Assembly: GCA_040902425.1 (NCBI GenBank)
Contig: JBBDXI010000028.1
Span: 111,423 to 175,422 of the forward strand
From: JBBDXI01 sp040902425
Lineage (GTDB): Bacteria; Planctomycetota; Phycisphaerae; Phycisphaerales; UBA1924
Direction of reading: 5' to 3'
DNA length: 64,000 nucleotides
The position numbers and the translations under genes are program-made. Shown one piece after another: positions 36,483 through 46,490 of the stretch (its first letter is position 1; the number at the start of each line of letters is the position of its first letter). Under the pieces are notes generated by a model. It was not told where the DNA came from. It worked only from the letters and a program-made list of their open reading frames with translations, and made no database searches.

Positions 36483-37406
36483 CTACTTGGTTGCCGCCAT
36501 CCGGTCGAGCGTTCCCGACCAGGACTGCCGGATCGCGTCCACCCTCGCCGGCTCCACGCCGAAGGTCGAGAGCGTGGCGCCGATCTCATCCCCCGGCCCG
36601 CCCTTGCACGGGTCGAGCTGGATGCGGACCATCGCGCCGTTCAGCGTGTCGATCGAGGCCTGAAAATCAAGGTCCGGGATGATCTTCCGGACCGTGCCGC
36701 TGATCTCCACGCCACCGACCGTGCTCGTGAACCGGTCGCCCGGCTTCAGGTCCGCGGGCCGCACGCCGGGCAGAAGGCCGCCGGGCTCGAAGGCCGCCTT
36801 CCACGCCTCCTTCCTCTTGCTCACGCCGATGTCGCGGTGGAAGTACACGATGTCCCGCGGCGTCCCCGCGTGGCGTTCGAGGTAGTTCTTCAGCCCCCAG
36901 CACATGAAGTCCCACCCGCGGCTGACGCCGTCGTACATCGTGTCCCACTGGGCTCCCGTGGAGAACCCGAAGTGGACCAACCGCAGGCGAGTCACGCCGC
37001 CGCCCTTGTCCTCGATGAAGAAATCGACGCCGAAGAGGTCCGCCTCCGGCGTGTTCGGCGGGCACCACAGCGTGCGGAGCCGCTTCTGGGGCTCCCAGAT
37101 CGTGATGGGCGACTCCCACTTCATCCCCTCGCCCCACGAGGTCGTCATGGACCCGCCGACGCCGGGCTTGACCGACGCCTCGAGCGGGAACCACCGGATC
37201 AGCTCATCCGCCGTGGTCAGGGCCTTCCACACGGCCTCGGGCGTGGCCTTGATGTCGACGGTGACCTCGGCGCTGCGCTTCTCGACGCTGGGCTTGGCGG
37301 GCGCGCTCATGCTCATCTCGGACTCCTTCTTCTTCTCTCCGGTTGCCTGTTGCGCGACGGCGGGACCGGCGGCCAGCAGCGCGCACGCGATGATCGCGGA
37401 CTTCAT
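36483..37406 (-). CDS. Exported SRPBCC/AHSA1-like domain protein
   Basis: 307 residues. A signal peptide (about 1-18, ending AVA) is followed by an SRPBCC ligand-binding fold: VDIKATPEAVWKALT, ELIRWFPLEA and GGSMTTSWGEG, as in AHSA1-like proteins. A second, less clear half (190-307) may be a repeat of the fold. The ATG overlaps the ArsR stop (ATGA). ArsR-SRPBCC pairs are common, but the signal peptide is unusual because most AHSA1-like partners are cytoplasmic. Confidence 0.8.
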   Translation of the reverse strand: MKSAIIACALLAAGPAVAQQATGEKKKESEMSMSAPAKPSVEKRSAEVTVDIKATPEAVWKALTTADELIRWFPLEASVKPGVGGSMTTSWGEGMKWESPITIWEPQKRLRTLWCPPNTPEADLFGVDFFIEDKGGGVTRLRLVHFGFSTGAQWDTMYDGVSRGWDFMCWGLKNYLERHAGTPRDIVYFHRDIGVSKRKEAWKAAFEPGGLLPGVRPADLKPGDRFTSTVGGVEISGTVRKIIPDLDFQASIDTLNGAMVRIQLDPCKGGPGDEIGATLSTFGVEPARVDAIRQSWSGTLDRMAATK

Positions 37407-38071
37407 GACACGTCTCCATCTCCGCTGGGTTGAGGATCGGTGGGTTGGGCCCGGGCCTTGGCGGCCTCGGCGGCGTGCTCCTCCTCGGTCTTGGTGATGG
37501 CCGGGTAGGCGCCGAGGAGGAAGCGGAAGAGCCGCCCGTCGCCGGGAGCGCTCCCGCCGTGCTTGGCCGCGAGCTTGGCGACCTCGGTCGAGAGCTCCTC
37601 GCTGAAGGCGTTCAGGGCGGCGGGCGAGGCGAAGCGGACATCCGTGCTGAGCGAGAGCGTCGGGAGCGGCTTGCCGACCTCGTCCGCCCGCTCCCGGAGC
37701 ACCGCCAGCTCACGGATCGTGCGGGAGGCCAGGGCGACCAGGTACGCCCAGCTCATCGTGTCCCGGATGTTCGCCGGGTCCGTCGCCAGCGGGCCCAGGA
37801 CCTCCGGGCTGATCAGGTACGTCGCGGCCGTGGCCTGCACCAGCCGCTCCGTGCAGTTGCCCTTCCGACGCTCGCCGACCTGCCGAACGAGGCCCGCCGA
37901 CTCCATCTCCCGCAGGTGGTAGTTGACCCGCTGGCGGGGCAGGCCGACCTTCCGGGCCACTCCCGCGGCCGAGTCGGGCTCGGCCAGGTGCAGGAGCAGC
38001 CCCCGCTTGGCGGGGTCCGCCAGCATGCGGGCGGGGTCGTCATCGCGGATGAGCTTGGCGGCGGCACCCAT
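37403..38071 (-). CDS. ArsR-family winged-helix repressor
   Basis: 222 residues. Winged-helix DNA-binding region at about 18-85 (LADPAKRGLLLHL, RQRVNYHLREMESAGLV). The rest is a helical domain with no cysteine cluster of the metal-sensing kind. ATG 38071 is favoured over the upstream in-frame codon at 38113 because a promoter and palindromic operator lie immediately before it. It is coupled to the SRPBCC gene, which it probably regulates together with itself. Confidence 0.85.
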   Translation of the reverse strand: MGAAAKLIRDDDPARMLADPAKRGLLLHLAEPDSAAGVARKVGLPRQRVNYHLREMESAGLVRQVGERRKGNCTERLVQATAATYLISPEVLGPLATDPANIRDTMSWAYLVALASRTIRELAVLRERADEVGKPLPTLSLSTDVRFASPAALNAFSEELSTEVAKLAAKHGGSAPGDGRLFRFLLGAYPAITKTEEEHAAEAAKARAQPTDPQPSGDGDVS

Positions 38072-38078
38072 GGCCGCT

Positions 38079-38107
38079 AGTATTCCACCGAAAGGTGGAG
38101 TTGTCAA
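38079..38107 (-). promoter_or_regulatory. Promoter with operator in its spacer, arsR-SRPBCC operon
   Basis: On the minus strand TTGACA (38107-38102), a 17-base spacer and AATACT (38084-38079) form a textbook sigma-70 layout. Inside the spacer the palindrome TCCACC-TTTC-GGTGGA (38099-38084) fits an ArsR operator, so repressor binding would block the polymerase. The -10 box ends seven bases before ATG 38071, predicting a leaderless message. Confidence 0.7.
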
Positions 38108-38122
38108 GAACAAATCATCTGT

Positions 38123-38893
38123 CTAACAGCGAACCCCTCCGCGCGGCACCAAGATCTCTTGCAGGGCCGCCCCCAGCCAGTTCCGCCGGGTCTCCGTCAG
38201 TAAGGACCCGATCCGGATCGCTGACTCTCCCTCAATCACGATCACGGGCCTGGTCTGGTCGTTCTGCTTCCACGTGGTCTGTCCGATCGAGACCTGCCTC
38301 ACGTGGAGGGGGTCGAAACGGCGTCGCCACCCGAGCGGCCCAACGCCCGTAAACGCGGATGCGCTGTCCGACCTGACCCGGACCTCCACACGGCCGACCA
38401 GCAATGTGGCCACCACACCGGCCAGCATGGCGCCGATCGCTATGAAGGGCGCCAGGAACACCCACAGGAACAGGGTCATCCCCAGCGGCATGGGGGCGCC
38501 GCCCTGGCCGGAGCCCATGGGGGGCGCGGGGAACCAGGCCGGGACCGACCCCAGCGCGTGGTGGAGCGTGCTGGCGATCGCGATGAGCACGAACACGGAC
38601 ACGATCCCGTTCCAGAACGCCGCCATGCCCAGCGCCACGGCCGCGGTCGGGATCGACCGGCAACTGGCCACCAGCACCGTCTCCACCCCGTTCCCGCTCA
38701 TGCTGCACCCGGCGGGCGGGGCGGCGGGGTTCACGCCGGCCAGTGTGCCCTGGACCGCCAGCGGCGCCGTCGCGGCCAACGCGGAGAGGCGGCTCAGCGT
38801 CGAGCACGCCCGGCAGAGGGCAACACCCTCGCCGATGTTCACATCGTCGGCGGGGATCGCGGCGCTGCAGGATGGGCAGGCGAGGTTGCTCAC
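38123..38893 (-). CDS. Zinc-ribbon membrane protein, unknown function
   Basis: 256 residues from GTG 38893. C6, C9, C27 and C30 form a zinc-ribbon (CPSC and CRAC). Two hydrophobic helices follow: about 75-105 (FWNGIVSVFVLIAIAS) and 125-160 (LFLWVFLAPFIAIGAM). The last 90 residues are a soluble strand-rich part. No function is recognised. GTG 38893 was chosen because TAGCAT ends seven bases before it; ATG 38902 is three codons upstream and lies inside the box. Confidence 0.65.
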   Translation of the reverse strand: MSNLACPSCSAAIPADDVNIGEGVALCRACSTLSRLSALAATAPLAVQGTLAGVNPAAPPAGCSMSGNGVETVLVASCRSIPTAAVALGMAAFWNGIVSVFVLIAIASTLHHALGSVPAWFPAPPMGSGQGGAPMPLGMTLFLWVFLAPFIAIGAMLAGVVATLLVGRVEVRVRSDSASAFTGVGPLGWRRRFDPLHVRQVSIGQTTWKQNDQTRPVIVIEGESAIRIGSLLTETRRNWLGAALQEILVPRGGVRC

Positions 38894-38900
38894 CCGGTCC

Positions 38901-38906
38901 ATGCTA
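38901..38906 (-). promoter_or_regulatory. -10 box TAGCAT, leaderless zinc-ribbon transcript
   Basis: TAGCAT on the minus strand ends seven bases before GTG 38893 and overlaps the alternative ATG 38902. Confidence 0.4.
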
Positions 38907-38944
38907 TCGGGCGGCGGCGTCGGCCCCGTGAGACTCCGCCGGCG

Positions 38945-38950
38945 AACAAT
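38945..38950 (+). promoter_or_regulatory. Possible -10 box AACAAT before the VWA gene
   Basis: AACAAT ends six bases before GTG 38957. It departs from the TAnnnT pattern at the first base, so it is a weaker case. Confidence 0.35.
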
Positions 38951-38956
38951 GCGCGA

Positions 38957-40720
38957 GTGCCCGCCCTCCCGCCACGCTCGCGCCCCGATTCCACCGCCCC
39001 CCGCGGCCCGGGCGGGATCATCCACACCTACCAGCGGTACGACCCCAGGAACTTCCCATCGCCCACCGCGCCGCCCCCCGACCTGGCCTCCGCCGCCTTC
39101 CAGCACATGCTCCGCTACGGCAGCCTGCGCCGGCTCACGCCCGAAGAACTGGCACAGGCGGTGCACCTCGACGTCTCGCAGATCGCCGGGATGGGGCCAT
39201 CGCTGGAGGCGCTCATCGAGATGCTCGAGGAGCGCAAGCGGAAGATCCTGGCGACCTATGAGACGGGCGCGGCCCAGGCGGCGGCCGCCAAGGGGTTTAT
39301 GGATGCGGCCGGAACCGTCGAGCCGCCGGCGCCGCTTCGGGATGCGTTCGAGCTCGCGGTGAAGGAAGAGCAGTTGGCCGACCTGGAGCGCCTCTGGTAC
39401 AAGTCCGGGGACGACACCGGCCCCTTCGCGCGGGCGATGGTGGGGCTCATCGAGCGGCTGGGCGAGAAGTACCAGGTCGATGAGCTCGCTTCCGAGTACG
39501 CGTTCACCGGCCGGGAACCCATGGATGTGCCCAAGGCGCTGGCGATCAAGGAGGAGCTGGAGGCGATCGACCGCCTCCTCGCCCAGCTGCGCGAGGCGAT
39601 GAAGAACGCCCAGATCGCCGTCATCGACATGGAGGAGCTGGGCCGTTTCGCCCAGCAGGCCGACATCGACAACCTGAACCGGCTCGCGGAGCAGATGCAG
39701 GAGTACCTGCGCGAGCAGGCGGAGCTGCAGGGGCTGGAGGAGGACGCGGACCGCGGCGGGTACCGCCTGACGCCGAAGGCGTTCCGCATCTTCCAGGGCA
39801 ACCTGCTGGAGGAGATCTTCAGCTCCCTCGACGCGGCCCGCTCCGGGCGGCACGCCGGGCCGATCGTCGGCGAGGGGGCGGTCGAACTGCCCGCGACCAA
39901 GCCGTACGAGTTCGGGGATTCGCCCGCGAACATGGACATCCCCGGCACGTTCGTCAACGCGCTCGTGCGCGAAGGGACCCGGCCGCGGGGCGATAAGGAG
40001 GCGCCGGGGAGAGTCCGGATCACGCCGCCGGACATCGAGATCCACCGCACGAAGAACACGCCCAAGGCCGCCACCGCCGTGCTCCTCGACATGTCCGGCT
40101 CCATGCGCTACGACGGCCAGTACGTGAACGCCAAGCGGATGGCCCTTGCGCTCGACGGCCTCATCCGCCGCGAGTACCCCGGCGACTTCCTGTCGTTCTT
40201 CGAGATGTACAGCCTCGCGAAGCCGCGCCACATCTCCGAGGTGGCCGGCCTGCTGCCCAAGCCCGTGACGGTGCATTCGCCGGTGGTGCGGCTGAAGGCG
40301 GACCTGAGCGACCCCTCGATCTCCGAGTCGCTGATCCCCCCGCACTTCACCAACATCCAGCACGCCCTCCAGCTCGCCCGCCGCCAGTTGTCGGTGCAGG
40401 ACACACCGAACCGCCAGATCATCCTCCTGACCGACGGCCTCCCAACGGCCCACTTCGAGGGGCCGGAGCTGTATCTGCTCTATCCGCCCGACCCGCGCAC
40501 CGAGGAGGCGACGATGCGCGAGGCCATGCAGTGCGCCCGCGAGGGCATCGTCATCAACATCTTCCTGCTCCCCAGCTGGTGGCAGACCAGCGAGGATGTC
40601 TCGTTCGCCCACCGCCTCGCGGAGCAGACGCGGGGGCGGGTGTTCTTTACCGCCGGCAGCGATGTGGACCGCTACGTGCTCTGGGACTACGTCAACCGGA
40701 GGCGGAAGATCATCGGGTGA
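38957..40720 (+). CDS. VWA-domain protein, probable partner of the AAA ATPase
   Basis: 587 residues from GTG 38957. A long helical first half (40-350) is followed by a von Willebrand A domain at about 365-570 with the metal-site motif DMSGSM (D378, S380, S382) and LLTDGLPT. The VWA sits at the C-terminus as in ChlD/CoxE-type partners of AAA ATPases. The likely ATPase is at 31823, about 5.7 kb away with six genes between. The metal-binding triad is intact. No signal peptide; presumably cytoplasmic. Confidence 0.78.
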   Translation: MPALPPRSRPDSTAPRGPGGIIHTYQRYDPRNFPSPTAPPPDLASAAFQHMLRYGSLRRLTPEELAQAVHLDVSQIAGMGPSLEALIEMLEERKRKILATYETGAAQAAAAKGFMDAAGTVEPPAPLRDAFELAVKEEQLADLERLWYKSGDDTGPFARAMVGLIERLGEKYQVDELASEYAFTGREPMDVPKALAIKEELEAIDRLLAQLREAMKNAQIAVIDMEELGRFAQQADIDNLNRLAEQMQEYLREQAELQGLEEDADRGGYRLTPKAFRIFQGNLLEEIFSSLDAARSGRHAGPIVGEGAVELPATKPYEFGDSPANMDIPGTFVNALVREGTRPRGDKEAPGRVRITPPDIEIHRTKNTPKAATAVLLDMSGSMRYDGQYVNAKRMALALDGLIRREYPGDFLSFFEMYSLAKPRHISEVAGLLPKPVTVHSPVVRLKADLSDPSISESLIPPHFTNIQHALQLARRQLSVQDTPNRQIILLTDGLPTAHFEGPELYLLYPPDPRTEEATMREAMQCAREGIVINIFLLPSWWQTSEDVSFAHRLAEQTRGRVFFTAGSDVDRYVLWDYVNRRRKIIG

Positions 40721-40906
40721 GGCGGTCTGCGCCGCGGCCTGAGTGTCGTCGAGCGGGACTGGCACGCGGCCCCACCGGGTGGCGGGAAATCGCCCTCACG
40801 TCCCTCTCAGGGGAGACTCAGATCGGCGCCGTAGAACTCCGTAGTCGCCGGGCCGCTCGCGGCCTCGGCAGGTGTTCCCGCAGGGGTCTAGCGAAGGAGT
40901 TCCGCG

Positions 40907-41179
40907 ATGGAGAAGAACCGCAACCCGGACAACCGCAACGACGAGAACCGCAGCACGGGCAACCAGGGCCAGAACCTGGGGAATCAGGGCAAGGGCCCGA
41001 ACCCGAGCCAGGGCTCGTTCGAGAACATGGGCGACATCGACGAGGGGCACGCCGAGGGCAACCCCGGCCAGAACCAGGGCCAGAAGGGCCAGCAGCAGCG
41101 CAACGTCGGCCAGACCGGCCTCCGCCAGGACCAGGGCGGCGGCGCCGGCGGCGGCGGCCCCGGGCGCGAGATCGACTGA
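40907..41179 (+). CDS. Small disordered Asn/Gln/Gly-rich protein
   Basis: 90 residues, dominated by N, G, Q, R and P, with no hydrophobic core, cysteine or aromatic cluster. It has AAGGAG seven bases before ATG and is followed by a strong terminator, so it is a separately built gene rather than a chance frame. Composition resembles hydrophilic stress or desiccation proteins and some adhesive linkers, but no family was recognised. Confidence 0.65.
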   Translation: MEKNRNPDNRNDENRSTGNQGQNLGNQGKGPNPSQGSFENMGDIDEGHAEGNPGQNQGQKGQQQRNVGQTGLRQDQGGGAGGGGPGREID

Positions 41180-41210
41180 CGATCGCCTGAGTCAGCGACA
41201 GGAGTGAGTC

Positions 41211-41242
41211 GAGCCGGGGCGCGCCAGAGTGCGCCCCGGCTC
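41211..41242 (+). terminator. Strong stem-loop terminator
   Basis: A perfect 12-base-pair stem (GAGCCGGGGCGC / GCGCCCCGGCTC) with an eight-base loop, followed by ATTTGTG. It lies 31 bases after the stop of the 90-aa gene and before a convergent gene. It is the clearest intrinsic-type terminator in the window. Confidence 0.75.
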
Positions 41243-41280
41243 ATTTGTGCTGGTGTGGTTGCGCCCGTTCCACACGGCGG

Positions 41281-41613
41281 TCAGGCCCCGGCGAGTTGCA
41301 GCCGCTCCGCGACGTACGAGGCGGTCATGTACGCGGGGCCGCCGCCCATCAGGACGGCCACACCGGTGGACCCCATGACTTCCTGCGAGGTCGCCCCCGC
41401 CTTCAGGCACTTCTCAAGATGCGCATCGATGCACTCCTCGCAGCGGACGGCGACGGCGATGCCCAGGGCGATCAGTTCTTTCTGCTTCACCGACAGCGCA
41501 CCCTCCTTCATCAGGGCCTGGAAGAACGGGGCGAAAGCGCGCCCGATCTCGGGCGCCCGCTCTCGCAACGGGTTTACGGGGGCTCCGGGAGTAACGGTGC
41601 TGGTGGCGGCCAT
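41281..41613 (-). CDS. Carboxymuconolactone decarboxylase-family (AhpD-like) protein
   Basis: 110 residues, typical for the family. The redox motif CEEC (C58, C61) with H65 is followed by a G/A-rich helical segment. AhpD-like proteins reduce peroxiredoxin or handle peroxide; the exact role is unknown here. AAGGAAGGA lies just before ATG 41613. Single gene, stop facing the terminator at 41211-41242. Confidence 0.88.
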   Translation of the reverse strand: MAATSTVTPGAPVNPLRERAPEIGRAFAPFFQALMKEGALSVKQKELIALGIAVAVRCEECIDAHLEKCLKAGATSQEVMGSTGVAVLMGGGPAYMTASYVAERLQLAGA

Positions 41614-41717
41614 GGGGTCCTTCCTTTCGTCCGCACGAGAACGTGCGCGGGCACACCACCACCGTTGGCGCCCTGGTCCCGCGGTTCAACAGGGAAATCG
41701 CCCCGATCGGTCCCGCG

Positions 41718-43544
<1,827 letters not shown>

Positions 43545-43592
43545 GCTGCCGGACCTCCCTGCCTCGGACCCTGCGCCCAGACGCCGTGGATC

Positions 43593-43598
43593 ATGATA
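43593..43598 (-). promoter_or_regulatory. Possible -10 box TATCAT for glmS
   Basis: TATCAT on the minus strand, about 50 bases before ATG 43544, giving a leader long enough to include the Shine-Dalgarno. No matching -35. Confidence 0.35.
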
Positions 43599-43715
43599 GA
43601 CAAACGACCGCCGAACCCCGGGTGAGCCCCCGGGCGGCCTGTACTACGTCGGCAGGCGGGGGCCGGATCGTTGATCGAGAGACGAAGCGGACGCTCGTCC
43701 GCGGCCGAGCCGCGC

Positions 43716-44570
43716 TCAGGGCAGGGGGGGGCGGAGACCGGCGTTGTCCGCCGCCGTGTTCTCGGGCCCGGCATGGGCTTCGAGCGCGGCCTGGGCCGCC
43801 ATCCGCCGGTGCGTCCAAATGGCCGCGGGGAGCGTGAAAATGTACACGAGGGAGGTGAGCGCGAGGGCGAGCCAGAGGTCCCGCGCGGCGAGGACGACCG
43901 CCAGGCCCACCGCCACGAGCAGCGGGGCGATGAGCCGTCGGCGAACGCGGATCTTCTTGAACGAGAACATCGGGATGCGGCTGATCATGAGGCCGGCGAT
44001 GAAGAACGTGAAGAGGACGACCATCCAGGGCTGAATCCAGCCGCTGATCTGCGTCCCGTAGTGGCGCGAGTTGGCGAGCATGGGCGGGATGAGCACGGCC
44101 GCGGCGGCCGAGGGCGTGGGCATCCCCACGAAGTACCTGGTCGCGATCGGGCTGGGCTTGGCGCCGGGGCGCGTGGAGGGCTTGACGTTGGCGGTGAAGC
44201 GGGCGAGGCGGAGGGCGGAGCAGAGGACGAAGGCCATGATGGCGGCGAGGCCCCAGACGGGCTCGTACCTGAGCATCCACTGGTAGAGCAGGATCCCGGG
44301 GGCGATGCCGAAGGCGAGGAAGTCCGAGAGCGAGTCCATCACCGCGCCGAACGGGGAGGACGCCCGCAGGAGCCGCGCGGCGCGCCCGTCGAGGGCGTCG
44401 AACACGACCGCCACGCCGACCGCCATCAGGGCCCGGTCCCACTCGCCGGGGGACTGAAGTGAGAAGTGGATCGACGCCATCCCCGAGCCCAGCGCGACGG
44501 TGGTGAGCAGGTTGGGGATGATCATCCGCAGGGGGATGGTCTTCCTGCGTGATCGCGGGGCGATGAACAT
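43716..44570 (-). CDS. pssA: CDP-diacylglycerol-serine O-phosphatidyltransferase
   Basis: 284 residues. CDP-alcohol phosphatidyltransferase signature DG..AR........G...D...D is intact from DGRAAR to SLSD. About six membrane helices follow. Makes phosphatidylserine, which Psd (next gene upstream in the operon) decarboxylates to phosphatidylethanolamine. The start codon overlaps the psd stop (TGATG), so both are coupled. The C-terminal 40 residues are a soluble tail. Confidence 0.92.
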   Translation of the reverse strand: MFIAPRSRRKTIPLRMIIPNLLTTVALGSGMASIHFSLQSPGEWDRALMAVGVAVVFDALDGRAARLLRASSPFGAVMDSLSDFLAFGIAPGILLYQWMLRYEPVWGLAAIMAFVLCSALRLARFTANVKPSTRPGAKPSPIATRYFVGMPTPSAAAAVLIPPMLANSRHYGTQISGWIQPWMVVLFTFFIAGLMISRIPMFSFKKIRVRRRLIAPLLVAVGLAVVLAARDLWLALALTSLVYIFTLPAAIWTHRRMAAQAALEAHAGPENTAADNAGLRPPLP

Positions 44571-45364
44571 CAGGCGGCCCCCCCGGCGGGCCGCGCGCCG
44601 GGCGCGCCCGCGTGGTCCTGGCCGTTGAGCATGGCGAGGACCGTCTCCCCGGCCACCGTCCGGTCCCCCACGCTCACGCGAGGGCGCACGCCCGCGGGCA
44701 GGTACACATCGACGCGCGAGCCGAAGCGGATGAGGCCGTACCGCTGCCCGGCCCGGAGCGCACCGCCCTCCGTGACCCTGCAGATGATCCGGCGGGCGAC
44801 GAGTCCGGCGATCTGGATGCAGGCCATCTCGCGCCCGTCGGGCAGGCCGAGCCGCAGGGCGCAGCGCTCGTTGTCCTCGCTGGCCTTGTCGAGGGACGCG
44901 TTGAGGTACTTGCCGGGCCGGTAGGCGATCTTGAGCACGGTGCAATCGGTCGGCGCGCGGTTGACGTGAACGTTGAAGACGTTCATGAACACCGCGACGC
45001 GGGTCATGCCGGCCGCCGCCGATTCCGGCACTCCCAGGTCATCCGGCGGGCGGGCCGGTGTGACCTGGCAGACGACGCCGTCGGCGGGGCTCACCACCAC
45101 CCCCGGCAGCTGCGGTGTCCGGCGCTCGGGGTCGCGGAAGAACCAGACGCACCACGCCGTCAGCACCAGCCCCACAGCGCCGAGCAGATAGGAGAGCCAC
45201 TCGACACCCAGCAGCAGCAGACCGCTCCACAGCACGAGCGTGACCAGGACAAAGACCCCGACGATGGGCCACCCCTCTCGCGCGATAATGGGGTAACCGC
45301 GCTCGGGCGTGAGGCGGGCGTCGGGCACTGCGGGGCCGCCCGGGCGACCGGTGATCTCGCTCAT
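44570..45364 (-). CDS. psd: Phosphatidylserine decarboxylase proenzyme
   Basis: 264 residues, short (PSD-A/archaeal-like) form. Two hydrophobic segments near 34-76 anchor it. VSPADG and FMNVFNVHVNR precede FGSR with G215-S216, the self-cleavage site that forms the pyruvoyl group. Makes phosphatidylethanolamine from phosphatidylserine. ATG 45364 fits the family N-terminus; upstream sequence in the longer frame is unrelated. It overlaps pssA. Confidence 0.92.
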   Translation of the reverse strand: MSEITGRPGGPAVPDARLTPERGYPIIAREGWPIVGVFVLVTLVLWSGLLLLGVEWLSYLLGAVGLVLTAWCVWFFRDPERRTPQLPGVVVSPADGVVCQVTPARPPDDLGVPESAAAGMTRVAVFMNVFNVHVNRAPTDCTVLKIAYRPGKYLNASLDKASEDNERCALRLGLPDGREMACIQIAGLVARRIICRVTEGGALRAGQRYGLIRFGSRVDVYLPAGVRPRVSVGDRTVAGETVLAMLNGQDHAGAPGARPAGGAA

Positions 45365-45405
45365 CGTCTGCTTCAGGGCGGCGGCTCCGGGGGTGTGGGA
45401 ATGAA

Positions 45406-46458
45406 TCAGTAGCCGCGGCGGAGCGGGTCGGTGCGCAGGAGGGCGATGAAGATCGGCCCGCCGACCAGGGCGGTGATCACGCCGATCGGGAGGCGGCCGG
45501 TCTCCAGCGGGACCGCCCGGACCCCTACATCCGCGAAGACCACGAGGGCCGCACCGGCAAGAACTGCGCCGACGGCCAGCGTCCGGTGCACGGGCCCGGC
45601 GACCAGGCGGACCGCGTGCGGCGCGACCAGACCGACGAAGCCGATTGGCCCCGCGAGCACGACGGCGGCCGCGGTGAGGACCCCGGCCCCAGCGAACAGG
45701 GCGATGCGCAGCCACGACAGGTTGACCCCGCTGGCGCGTGCCTCATCCTCGGAGAGCGCCGCGACATCCATGGCCGGGCCCAGCCACACCGCGCCGGCGA
45801 GGGAGACCAGGAGGATGGCGCCCCCTGTCATCAGCGCGCCCGGCGTCGTCTCGTCGCTGAGCATCCCGAGCGACCAGCGGAGCGAGGACTGGGAGTCGGT
45901 CGGCGGCATGAGACTGGCGAACAGCGTCGCGGCCGCGCCGCAGGTGATGCTGATGATGACGCCGATCAGCACCAGTGAGACGGGGTCCACGAAGCCCCGG
46001 CGCTGGCTGAGCGTGTAGACGAGGGCGAGCGCCCCGGTGGCGCCGACGAGCGCCGCAGGGCCGGTGGCCATGCCCGCGCCGGCGGTCTCGACCGCGGCCC
46101 CGGCCCCCCTGCTCAGCGAATGCAGGTAGGTCGCGATGGTGACGGCAAGGGCGGCGCCGCTCGCCGGGCCGATCAGGTCGGGGGAGGCCAGCGGGTTCCG
46201 AAGGAGCGACTGGAGAAGCACACCCGCCAGCCCCAGCGTCCCGCCCACGATGACCCCCGCGGCCGCGCGGGTCAGGCGCAGGCCCCACAGGTCGGCGGAA
46301 TCGGGCCAGGAGAGGCCCTCGGGATCGATGGTGAGCCGCAGGAGAACCGCCCCACCCAGCAGGGCCGCGGCGAGGACCAGCATGGCGAGAGCGCGGCGGG
46401 GCACGGGGCCACAGGGTACGGAGCGGCGGGGGACCGTGCCGCGCGCGGGCCCTATCAT
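45406..46458 (-). CDS. FecCD-family metal/cofactor ABC permease
   Basis: 350 residues, nine to ten membrane helices. LRLTRAAAGVIVGGTLGLAG, QSLLRNPLASPDLIG, and GPIGFVGLVAPH are conserved in FecCD/BtuC permeases for iron-siderophore, heme or cobalamin. Neither ATPase nor binding protein is adjacent, so the cargo cannot be told. ATG 46458 is used; ATG about 25 codons in (before MLVLAAALLG) is possible. Confidence 0.9.
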   Translation of the reverse strand: MIGPARGTVPRRSVPCGPVPRRALAMLVLAAALLGGAVLLRLTIDPEGLSWPDSADLWGLRLTRAAAGVIVGGTLGLAGVLLQSLLRNPLASPDLIGPASGAALAVTIATYLHSLSRGAGAAVETAGAGMATGPAALVGATGALALVYTLSQRRGFVDPVSLVLIGVIISITCGAAATLFASLMPPTDSQSSLRWSLGMLSDETTPGALMTGGAILLVSLAGAVWLGPAMDVAALSEDEARASGVNLSWLRIALFAGAGVLTAAAVVLAGPIGFVGLVAPHAVRLVAGPVHRTLAVGAVLAGAALVVFADVGVRAVPLETGRLPIGVITALVGGPIFIALLRTDPLRRGY

Positions 46459-46490
46459 CGGGCCCTCGATTCCGCCCCCCGGAGTTGCCC

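Noticed and set aside
43545..43715. glmS ribozyme or riboswitch in the glmS leader
   Set aside because: The predicted leader is only about 45 bases, too short, and no conserved core sequence was seen.
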